Below, piece after piece: positions 11,630 through 23,188 of a stretch of 64,000 nucleotides of DNA. The stretch spans positions 110,446 through 174,445 of the forward strand of contig JAXCGZ010005721.1 in NCBI GenBank assembly GCA_037179515.1, given 5' to 3'. The DNA comes from Halocaridina rubra (Eukaryota > Arthropoda > Malacostraca > Decapoda > Atyidae). A program made the position numbers and the translations under genes. The notes beneath the pieces are model-generated. The model was given only the letters and a program-made list of their open reading frames with translations, searched no databases and was not told the origin of the DNA. How positions within the stretch are numbered: position 1 is the stretch's first letter; every line of letters starts with the position of its first letter.

Positions 11630-12630
11630 CTTTAGTAAAGCAACATATATAGAGAAGCTTATTTAAAAACAATGAGATATTTTCCTTAAGAAATAACTGT
11701 AAATTATATTTAGGCAAAAGACAAGCAATAACACTAAGATGTCATACTACAGAGGCTTAAGAAAAGTATGAAATTATAGAACTCTCATCTAAAAACAATG
11801 AGTGGAAGAAGTTTAATCATGGTTTCACTTCTTTAGACAATAATATGCAGAGAAATATATTTTAAGCATTAAAATATATATTTACAGAAAGAACAAAATT
11901 TAGTTTACGCATGAGCTTAAGCACTGAAACTAAGTAATCATGCCACAGAAAATTGGAAGATGAATCCTGGAAAGGCTAAAGATAACACAGTAGAATGAAA
12001 GAAAGACACTCAAATAGAGGTTCAGAACTATAGCCTCCAAGCAGCACCTAGAAGTCTGCAGGCCCTCATTGGACAGATGGAAGCAGGTAAGTCGAATCTT
12101 CCATTTCGCCTTATAAAAATAAAAACAATCAGGCATATCATATCTAATAAATATTATACTCAGCATCATTTTATCTGAGACTGGCTTTAATAATAGTTGA
12201 CATTCATGAATGTAAAGTACAACAATATGCTATAAATCGTCCCAGTCACTCGGAAAAAGAGGAATGCCCTATCAAGTCATTACGAACATAATACTGATGA
12301 ATAAACTTGAGATATAATGTAAATACAGGATACATATACTCATAATATACAAAAACACCCTACAAAATGGACAAATTGTGTATGTATTCAAAAGAAAAAT
12401 ATTCGAAAAGATAAGTGTTACCAAATCTAAGATATTCTGGTATTTGTGTCTTTTCAGCATCTTTCTTGAGACTTACATTCTAGGCAGCATTTTAACTGCA
12501 TTTTAATTGTATTTTACTTTTCAATAAAAAAAAAAAAATTATGAAATTTTTATGAGATTCTGGTCATACTCTATTCCTCCATGACAGCAATTTACACAAC
12601 AGATCATCAGATGTTTACTATAACACGTAC
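11630..12630. other. Intron 10, nothing recognised
   Basis: AT-rich intron between TMF1 exons 10 and 11. Short open frames have no similarity and no matching phase. Confidence 0.55.
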
Positions 12631-12788
12631 CTTTGTCGGTATTGTTCTTTTTATTATTACTAGACGAATCTGATGCAGGCGACTCAGATCTATCGTTGAG
12701 TAATGAACGTAACCCTCTCTGAGTAGTGGCCCAGACACGAGATGCAGCAGCGGATCCTCTCACAACTGAATTGCCATCTAAGCTAGGG
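12631..12788 (-). CDS. TMF1: TMF1 coding exon 10 (residues 696-749)
   Basis: This is a 158-nt exon, phase 2 in and phase 1 out. The acceptor is TCCTCAG and the donor AAAG/GTACGT. It encodes SPSLDGNSVVRGSAAASRVW, a basic stretch with RGLRSLLNDR, then a Ser/Asn/Lys-rich tail. It is more basic than its neighbours. There is no recognised domain. Confidence 0.86.
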
Positions 12789-13194
12789 CTGAGGACAATA
12801 TAGGTATGATTTACATTGACATTCAATAACACTCAATCAAGACAAATCCTCTTCAAATACGCTCATTCTATATAATAAAATTCCCTAGAAACTCATCATT
12901 AAATTTATTCCTCGTTATGATACCAATGCCGGTTGAAGTTATCAGGAAGACAAATGTGGACAGCAGGGAGACTGCAAGGTTAATCAAATCATGCCCATGC
13001 TCACCCCTTCATATAGCCATTCTTTGAAAAAAATTAAAATATCCATGAAGGAAGGCACTCTCAGCCTTTTTTCCCTACCCCATTCACTTGGGTCTTACAA
13101 CATACAGGACAGTATCCAAGGCGGCATATTTTCTCCCTCCACCACTATGAATATATCTTTTAAAGGTTGCCGGTGTTTCAGTTCCGATATCCAT

Positions 13195-13372
13195 CTGAGA
13201 TGCTCCTCAGAACGTCAGCCGGGGCAAGCCCCCCCCCCCCCCCCCTGTGGTGCCTATCCACAGCGGTAACCTTCCCAGTAATCAGCTTAAACTCTCGGTC
13301 CTAAGCAGGAACCGATCTGTCGACCTCGCGAATGCGAGGCCAGCGCGTTACCACTGTATTAGCCAGAAGGCT
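13195..13372 (-). mobile_element. tRNA-derived SINE, family 2
   Basis: On the minus strand TGGCTAATACAGTGGTAACG (tRNA-like 5' half with A box) and GATCGGTTCCTGC (B-box-like) lead to a body with TTTAAGCTGATTACTGGG and a C/G homopolymer run (13230-13246 on plus). A second copy with an (ATT)n tail is at 45259-45456. It lies in intron 9. Confidence 0.7.
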
Positions 13373-14300
13373 ATTGACACCCTACAACAAGAAAGAATAC
13401 GAAGGTGCAATTCCTACTCTCAAAATACCTTACTAATAATGGCAATATTTATCCTGACTAGTCTAATTTACTCTGACCTAATCAGAAATAAATATAAATA
13501 TGCTACAAAATATAAATGAAATGACATCCAGAAGTACCATCACAACTCAGCATTCAAGTCTTGACTAATTATATTTAACTATAATACTATCAAACAATGA
13601 CAATATACCAATCGAACTGATAAAAAACTAAGATTTTCAAAGCAAAGAATACAATAGTTATGAACAAATCTACATCAAATTAGCAGAAAAAAATTAAGTA
13701 ATTATAATCAATGAAAAACCAATATTACTTATATGAACACAGGATAATCATTACATTCACCAAAGGAATATAATAAAATTGAAGTCTACTGAAGAATCTT
13801 GAAACATAAGGTATTTATGAGGAATCTGAAACTAAAAATACTTAAAGAATAGAAGATAACCATGATATTCAACAAAGGATTATACCAAAAAACTGCGGGT
13901 CATAATACGTATTATTCTAATGAAGTTTAAAGACTGGCTAAAGCAGTAAACAAATAATGGAGAGATAATTAGGATGAAATTCATGCTGTCTATCCTCATC
14001 TCTGCTAGTAGTTATTCTACAGAGAAAAAATAACTCATGAGGAAAAAACTGCCATTCTCCTGATCCAAAAACCTTTTAGTTGCATTCTGAGTCTAAAAAA
14101 GCATATGGGGGGAGGGGCAAAGAATTCTTTTTTTCCTATTGACAAGAAAATTAATTTAAATTGCTTACTACAGCACAGAGGGTATACAAGAGTGATATTC
14201 TTTTTTCCATATCACCACCAGGGATAATTGTTTAATACCACAGTAAATTTTAGCACAAGAACACTTCCACCTTAATAAATGTTTACATCTCACAAATTAC
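13373..14300. other. Intron 9 remainder, nothing recognised
   Basis: AT-rich (visibly A-rich) intron sequence without open frames or repeats that I can identify. Confidence 0.5.
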
Positions 14301-14399
14301 CTGGATATAACTTCAATATCTGATGATGTCGTCGTTTCGATCTCATCTCCAGAGCTCTGGCCTGATGTGTGTCCAGAACCCACTTTAAGAGCCTCTGAT
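14301..14399 (-). CDS. TMF1: TMF1 coding exon 9 (residues 663-696, SSDIEV motif)
   Basis: This is a 99-nt exon, phase 2 in and phase 2 out. The acceptor is CATTGCAG and the donor CCAG/GTAATT. It encodes SGQSSGDEIETTTSSDIEVIS. The TTxSDIEVxx segment matches the TSDIEV segment of vertebrate TMF1 upstream of its coiled coil and is the second strong landmark for orthology. Confidence 0.91.
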
Positions 14400-14966
14400 C
14401 TGCAATGAAGTAACAGTCAAAGCTAAATATATTTCATGTACAATATATCTGCTTCAAATTTAGTTATCCTAAAATTTCAGTCATCAAGTACCTAGTAAAT
14501 ATGCTTCTGCAACTACTTTCCCATCCATAACAATTCCAGGAATGAGCATGCAAAATGGAATTCATTCTCATATACAGATAAAAGATATATTCACATAATT
14601 ATGTAGTTATATCAAAATAAAAAACTGAAACATTAGAATACTGTAATAAGTAAAATACAGAAAAAGTAACTAGTGTATATATTTAATTTTGAGCATTATT
14701 CTTTTTCTTACGAAAAAATAGCTGAAGGCAAAGATGAAGATACCTATGCTATGATGAAGCCCTGATATGGTAATCCTTCTATTTTCAGCTTTAATACTCA
14801 CGTATTTGCAATATTTATTTCTTGTCAAGAAATAAATGTTGGAGGGAGAGAGGATGTGCATGGAATGATAAAACACTGCGTTTCCTTTTTTCGGTTAGGG
14901 TCATGCTAGTTCCAATGTGATATTACGTCCTAATGGAAAACAATGAGTAGTAAGTATATTACGTAC
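14400..14966. other. Intron 8, nothing recognised
   Basis: AT-rich intron between exons 8 and 9. The 68-codon minus-strand frame inside lacks similarity and phase. Confidence 0.5.
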
Positions 14967-15137
14967 CTCTCTGATGACGAAGGTGAATGCTCTCTTTCTG
15001 GAGGTGATGAATTAGTCATCACTGCTTCTTCATCACCAATAGCTTCCTCTAAGAGGCAACGTACAACAGACCCTCCTGATAAGATCATGGGATTCTCCTC
15101 TGACTCCTGGTTATTCAACATTTGAGATTTACACAAT
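14967..15137 (-). CDS. TMF1: TMF1 coding exon 8 (residues 606-663)
   Basis: This is a 171-nt exon, phase 2 in and phase 2 out. The acceptor is CTTTTCAG and the donor AGAG/GTACGT. It encodes LCKSQMLNNQESEENP, then VVRCLLEEAIGDEE, then a Ser/Pro-rich acidic tail. The helical VVRCLLEEAIGD stretch stands out from the disordered linker and may be a conserved binding helix; that is inference. Confidence 0.87.
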
Positions 15138-15378
15138 CTGAAAAGGTGATTATATATAATCTTCTCATAATGCACATAAAGGTAAAGCAAATGAGCATAA
15201 GAACAGTGCACTTAAATTGAGTGATATTAATAAGATAAATATATAATAATCATATTTTGATAATAAATTTGAAAGAGATACAGTTATTGACATATGTTTT
15301 TATAGATAAAACATGTAAATAACTACTGTACTATGAATGAAAAAGGACAAATTACTATGGTTGACTTAATTAAAATTA

Positions 15379-15697
15379 CAGACACTCCCCTATTATGAAT
15401 GAGTAGATTTTAGAAGTCCGTTCGTAAGGAGAATCGTTCATAAATTGTGTTTAGGTACAATAAAAGTTCTGTATAGTACATACACATGCAGTATTGTACA
15501 GTACTTAGGCTAATACATTTAATTACTACATAAAACAAAGTGTACAGCATTAATAAATTTTAATACAGTAATAATAATGTAATAATACAGTACAGTACAG
15601 TAATACATACATTAATACATGGGTAGATAACAGGTAGGTTTTTGTTGGTATCTGCAAATGTTTGTAACTCGGTTGTTCCTAAGTTGGGGAGTGTCTG
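15379..15697. mobile_element. Short TA-flanked MITE
   Basis: About 319 bp bounded by perfect 13-bp inverted ends (CAGACACTCCCC plus one base), with TA immediately outside the left end and TGTA at the right. Inside each end, TTCGTAAGG and GTAACTCGG recall the degenerate 'reset to zero' inner ends of Tigger-like elements. No coding capacity. The TA flanks fit the Tc1/mariner/pogo superfamily. It lies in intron 7. Confidence 0.7.
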
Positions 15698-16354
15698 TGT
15701 ACATAAGGTTTAATTGGTATGTTTCATATAAATTTGAGGGAGGACTACATACCAGTGTTCAAAAAGAAATATTGTAAGGTACAAGGACTACAGTATATAG
15801 TCGAAGGAAATTTTGACAAAACAGAAAAGGAGATAATTATATAGTTTCCTAATGAGGAATATTCTAACAGTCAGGATGACAAAACTTAATATTATAAAAA
15901 AAAAAGTATTAAAAATGCAGAGTGGACTGTTCACATTAAAATTCCGGTATCCTTTCTACATATTTCAATGTATTCAACACTCAAGCAAACATACATTAAA
16001 GCAAATCTTACAGTACTTATAGATTCATATTAAAAATAAATATTTATATGTATCAGAGTACAATACTTCTATGTCTTACTGAGAATATTGTATCAACTTA
16101 ATACAGCAACATATCTACTATATGTTGCTGTATAATTAAATATCGTATCTATTTTATGTTGACTTGTAATTACTATAAAAAGTACAGGAACTGGGGCCAT
16201 GAATTATAGCAAGCTCATTACTCTTCCATGCACCCCAAAGAAATCCCCATCTATTCTCATTCCATCATCATAGCCCTGGTTTTTTATGGGAAGAAGGGTC
16301 AGCAACAACTCAATATATATTGATTAAATAAAAATATTTTTGCAGCAAACTTAC
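15698..16354. other. Intron 7 remainder, nothing recognised
   Basis: AT-rich, with no coding or repeat signal that I can identify. Confidence 0.5.
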
Positions 16355-17013
16355 GAAGCCATTTGCGAAGAATCTAACGAAGCTGTGATAGTATCTGAGC
16401 TTCCCCCACTCTCTACAGACATATCAAGTGACACTCCAGAAACATCACTCTCTGCTTTGTATTCAGCAACAATCTCAGGATCTTCCGATATCTTTTTGCT
16501 ACTGGTGTCCGTGTGAGAATGCAACTGGGCGTTCTCCTCTAACACAAAAGGTTCGGGAGACATGGAGAGAGCACAAGATTCATTAGTCATGAGAATAGTG
16601 CTACTATCTAAAACTGTATGGGTACTGGAAGTGGAAGTACTGTGCATGCTCTCGCTCGCAGACAATTCCTCTAACACAAAACTCCCCGACTGTGAGCTCA
16701 TATCACCATCTTTAATATGTAAGAGTTCGTCTTTTTCCCAATTAGTTGGCTGCTTCACAACAGCTTTCTGGCTAACTGTTATTTCTGTCTCTGATTTGGA
16801 GTCAGAATCTCCTTCTGAAACAGCCTTATCACAGGTACCAATATCCTGACAGGACGTTGCTTGGTGACACTGGAGATCACGGTCATATTTATGGGGTGGA
16901 CGTGTGATTGGCTGAGTACTGATAGCAGAGGGACATTTGTCTTCAGTTAATGTTATGCTACATGAATCTTGATGGGACGGTGATGAGTCACTTGACGATA
17001 AGCCACTCAACAC
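16355..17013 (-). CDS. TMF1: TMF1 coding exon 7 (residues 387-606, acidic Ser/Thr-rich linker)
   Basis: This is the largest exon seen, 659 nt, phase 0 in and phase 2 out. The acceptor is TGTGTAG and the donor CTTC/GTAAGT. It starts VLSGLSSSDSS, completing the second SxIEV motif begun in exon 6, and continues as a Ser/Glu/Asp/Thr-rich stretch with scattered FVLEE pairs (SGSFVLEELS and PEPFVLEENA). It ends SLDSSQMAS. No globular domain is recognisable. The two FVLEE blocks are spaced about 60 residues apart and may be short linear motifs. Confidence 0.9.
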
Positions 17014-18667
17014 CTACACATGATAAAAATATTAATTAATAAAATTAGGATGTAATATGATTTCTACATCCAGCATCATATATTCTTTAAAAAATAGTAT
17101 GATATAATATCCTACAGCCACATACACTATATTTTAGCAAAATTAAATTATTGTAGACAAAATATTATTCCATATACAAAAACACTGATGCATAAATATT
17201 ACAGATGTTGAGAAAGAGATACATAACAGAATATCACTATTCTCATGCCTGAGCAATTGATGATGTGACTTCCAAAAACAGCCTAGCATTTCATTGACAT
17301 ACTCAGTATGCAACTAATATTGCACACACTAAGAGACAAAGATGCAGTTATTATCCTTTCTATATAATGGAGAGATCATTCCTTATCCTTATGCCTAAGC
17401 ACCTAAAGTACATTAGGTTCAACCAACAATCAGCTATTCAACTCCTGTACTTAGGACACCTACCGAGTTAGTAAGGGTTAAGAGGAAACCGAAGCCTACT
17501 ACCAAAAGAAAATACATAGAGAGTAGGAAAAAACTTAGATAATTTAACAGCCCATTACATGAAAGGAGTATTAATAATAATCAAGAGAGCCACATAGAAC
17601 AGACAGGACTTTCATTATGAGAGGTTTGCAAGAAGGATATACTAGAAGATATACGAAAAGGCAAAATGAAAGAAACTAAGAGATACACAAAATATCAGAA
17701 TACAGAAAAAAGAAATGAGCTTCTGCCTCACACTTGTTTCAAAATTCAAAGAAGTATAGGAAAAGACATTAATAAAGAACTTTACTTCATAAATATACTA
17801 AAATTTGTGGTGGAAGAGAAAGAATTCCACACCAATATTCCAAGCATGCCATAAAAGCTAACATTAAAGTAAAGGGCAGTAAAGTTTTGGCAAGTCTTCC
17901 AAGCTTTTCACTGGGTGGAGATGCAAAAGACATGATGAAGTCCTGTTGCTTTCATTCCTTGTTCAGTTGTGGCCACCCTGATGGCTTCAGCTATAAATAA
18001 TAGATCTACAGTATACACCTATAATAAGCTCCCAGTATAAGCCTCATCAATATCAGCAATTAGTTAAATATTTTCATGGCTTACTCTGTTAGGATTTATA
18101 TAATCTGAGAAATTTCTTTAGAGAAAACTGGAACTATACTGCTTGGATGACTTAATGATAATAATTCATTCTCAGAAAAACCTAGCAAAGACCTATACCC
18201 TAAACAAAAGAGGTTCTGCTAATAAGTCTACTAAAATGGGATAAAATAAAAGTGCAAAAACATGAGAGGAAAGATGTTCTTGAGACAGACACTTCTTAGG
18301 TACAGAAAAACTTTCACTTTGCTAACCCATAACATACTGGCAATATACAGTGAATAGTATTACATGCTAGATAAAATAAGAGAGAATCTGATTTCTGTAT
18401 ATGGAGAGTAAGTCTTAGAATTATACAGTATGTGCAATACTACAATGTCACATCTCTTACATCATTAAACATTGTTTTCCATAAGACAAATCTACCTTGC
18501 AATATGACAAACTAGTTAAAAGTACCAGTTAAAACTTCATATACTTTCAATTTTCAATGGAGTAGTGAGTCATTATATTGAAGACCTAGAAGATAATATA
18601 TGTATTAGAAATTTAAGTATACCAATATGAAAACATACTTAATACTATAATGAAAATCAAATCATAC
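17014..18667. other. Intron 6, nothing recognised
   Basis: 1.65 kb of AT-rich intron without an obvious transposon, unlike introns 1, 5 and 11. Confidence 0.5.
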
Positions 18668-19170
18668 CTCTATGGACGAAGGAGAAGTTACTAGACTGCT
18701 AGACCCCAGTACTTCTATAGAATCTGGAGAGCTTATTGGGCTTGCCAGGTTGCCGCTTGTGAGGTGAACAGACAGTGACTGCTTTTCTGCAATCCCGAGT
18801 ATGTCAACTTCATTATCTGGAGAACTGTCTGATGTTAGTAAAACAATACTCTCTGGAGTGTTAACTTCAGAGTTTGCTATGGACACTGCATTTTTACTTT
18901 CACCCACGGTGATCTCAGTCACAGTATTCTTAGTATCGCAAGTGCCAGACGGTACACTTCCTGGCACAAAAACATCTTCAGAAATTACAGAAGGAACGTC
19001 TAAATCGATTGATTTTCCACACAATGATCCTTGACTCTCTTGGCGAGCAAAACTATCACTATCAACACTGCCAACCACCAAGCGGCTTCTAGCAAAGCCA
19101 TCTTCTTCATCGTCATCCATGAGGCAGACTTCTCGGCTCTCCAAATCAACTTGAGATGAGTTAAGTTCAC
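18668..19170 (-). CDS. TMF1: TMF1 coding exon 6 (residues 219-386, acidic Ser-rich linker)
   Basis: This is a 503-nt exon, phase 1 in and phase 0 out. The acceptor is TTTTACAG before 19170 and the donor GAG/GTATGA after 18668. It begins GELNSSQVDLESREVC, passes a DDDEED acidic cluster, and continues as a Ser/Val/Asp/Glu-rich low-complexity linker. Near its end is SSPDSIEVLGSSS, and the last codons read SPSSIE, so the exon boundary falls inside a second copy of the Ser-Ile-Glu-Val motif. Vertebrate TMF1 has a similar acidic Ser-rich region before the coiled coil. Confidence 0.9.
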
Positions 19171-19547
19171 CTGTAAAAGACAGAAAAAATTTGAAAACAC
19201 AATGAAAATTAGATTTCCAAATTTCAAAGCAGCATAGTTCTCATCTAAGTATGGAAATACAAAAAAAGAAAGATATATACAGTACATCTTCGTACTTACA
19301 CAACTTGAGTGTATCATTGAGGGAATTACTCTAATAGAATGCAAAAAATCAAAATGCAAGGATAATTCAGTGGAAACAGAATTTGGGGTTTAGGGAGACC
19401 CCAAGAAATATGAGAATAAAGAATAATGTATCCAGTTAACTCCTGTGCTTAAGAGTATGTTTTTATTACCAACATATTTTTCAACACAAGATAATCTACA
19501 TGTGCAAATAAAAATAAAGAGATAATCAATATAAAAAGCAACATTAC

Positions 19548-19695
19548 ACTCTCCATCTCTGTTTCTCTTTGCTTTATGTATTCTTGGTGCCCAGACCTGA
19601 TGAGGGCTGTTTTAGTTTATAAATTCTTTGGCCCGTATAAAATGGAACCGATCAGGAGACGGGAAGATACGAGCTTTGGGATGCTTTCTCAGTTC
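19548..19695 (+). mobile_element. Composite retroelement 3'-end fragment
   Basis: The first half (ACTCTCCATCTCTGTTTCTC to TTTGGCCC) is the outer arm segment of foldback family A. From about 19640 it switches to the CR1-type 3' end (AAATGGAACCGATCAGGAGA and GAGCTTTGGG). The join of two unrelated families suggests recombination or template switching. Confidence 0.55.
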
Positions 19696-20524
19696 AAGTT
19701 AAGACAGGAAAAAATTGGAATAAAATAAAACAGAATGAAAATAGGTTTTTGTTATAGATGAGCTGCAAGAGAATAAGTACAGAATGAAAATAGGTTTTTG
19801 TTATAGATGAGCTGCAAGAGAATATGTGACTGAATATAAAAGAACAGTGGCAGAATACTATGATGAAGTCTGAACATTTTTGTCACAGAACTGGCATCAA
19901 AGTCTGAAAACAAAATAGCTGACACCCTCTAGATGTTACTTGAGCAAGTATATGTAGAATTGAGGCCGTTTTTGTCCTCTTAACTCTTGCACTTGCTTTA
20001 CACTCGCCCATACACAGTTTTAGCAAATAAGTAGTTTGGAGTATTTACTCAGCCAATCTGCAACTCATTCAATGTAATGTATATGTAATAGTTATTACAG
20101 TCTGTTTAAGATCCTCCCAAATCTTTCAGCATTCTAGTTTTCAATAATGTTGTTTAACTGAACCAATATCCTGCGCCCGTATAGGCTGATACCAAATGCC
20201 TCACAAAGTCATCATGAAGACTAATACAAGAGTCTAAAAATAAAAACACGCAACAATGCAAGCATTTCTCTATAAGTGCCTGTCATTTCCATGACAGTTA
20301 GTGAAAATGACCTCTTTCAACAAAAAATGAAGATACCTCAATCTTGGATCCTTTGTTATTGTAGAATAGTTTTTAATCAATAGAAAAGTGGTTGAAAACA
20401 AGTACTGCCAACACTGTACACAAAAGCAGTATATAGCAAATGCTATAATATAGACACAAGGAATAAGAACAGAGAGTTTTGGATAGGAGAAGAAATACCT
20501 TGTATGTATACACACACACACACA
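19696..20524. other. Intron 5 segment with a short direct duplication
   Basis: A unit of about 51 bp (ACAGAATGAAAATAGGTTTT and following, ending CAAGAGAATA) occurs twice in tandem at about 19729-19830. Otherwise it is AT-rich with nothing recognised, ending in (CA)n at 20510-20524. Confidence 0.5.
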
Positions 20525-20990
20525 GAAATATTTATGTAACCTATGTGAGGCCAAAAGTCGAATATGCAGCCCCCTTTTGGAATCCATACTTGAAATGCAC
20601 ATAGCTAAGCTTGAAAAAGTTCAAAGACATGCCACGAAACTGGTGCCAGAAATGCACAATCTCAGTTATGATTAGAGGCTGAGGGAATTAGACTTACCAT
20701 CACTCGAAGCTAGAAGGTTGAGGGGGGATATGGTGACAGTCTTTAAATTCCTTCATGGTTATGACAGAGTGGATAGGGATCGATATTTTGATATGGCTGG
20801 CTCTAGAAATAGAGGTCATAGTTTGAAGCTTCGTAAGAAAACTTCTTTGCAGGATGTAAGGAAATACTCTTGCAGTGTAAGAGTAGTTGATAACTGGAAT
20901 TCGCTAAGCAAATCAGGAGACGGGAAGATACTAGCTTGGGCTCTTTCCCGTAAACACAATTAGGTAAGTACAATTAGGTAAGTACACACA
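20525..20990 (+). mobile_element. CR1-type LINE 3' fragment with internal deletion
   Basis: The frame includes GDMVTVFKFLHGYDRVDRDR, YFDMAGSRNRGH and VVDNWNSLSK, matching the C-terminal tail of the 42790-44208 protein. After SLSK the sequence jumps to the 3' UTR (ATCAGGAGACGGGAAG), losing roughly 100 bases. The 3' end carries two copies of CAATTAGGTAAGTA, the short tandem 3' repeats typical of CR1-type LINEs. Confidence 0.85.
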
Positions 20991-21008
20991 CACACACATA
21001 TATATATA

Positions 21009-22770
<1,762 letters not shown>

Positions 22771-23048
22771 GTACCTCTAGTTACGAATTTAATCTGTTCC
22801 TAAACCACATTCGTGAGTCGAAAAGTTCGTAACTTGAAACAATTTTTCCCATTGAAAAGCATGTTAAACAAATTAATTCATTTTCCAGCCCAAGAAATAA
22901 ACCTTTCTGTATTTTTTTATGGGTATAAACATGCATAAATACACCTGTAAAAAGAAAATTACATTAATAATAGAAAGAAATTCTCCTCTACTAAAATAAA
23001 ACATGGTACAGTACTATATTTACCTCTGTGATCGATTGTTGCTGGCAC

Positions 23049-23178
23049 ACATGGGGGGAGGAGGAGGAGGAGGAGGAGGAGGAGGAGGAGGAGGAGGAGG
23101 AGGAGGAGGAGGAGGAGGAGGAGGAGGAGGAGGAGGAGGAGGAGGAGGAGGAGGAGGAGGAGGAGGAGGAGGAGGGGG
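23049..23178 (+). repeat. (GGA)n microsatellite
   Basis: About 43 copies of GGA inside the 3' part of the Tigger element, ending in a G run. It reads as poly-Gly or poly-Glu in open frames, which are not genes. Confidence 0.95.
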
Positions 23179-23188
23179 GGGAGGAGGA

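Noticed and set aside
12539..12832. A stand-alone 97-codon gene
   Set aside because: The open frame is TMF1 exon 10 extended into its introns; splice sites bound the coding part at 12631-12788.
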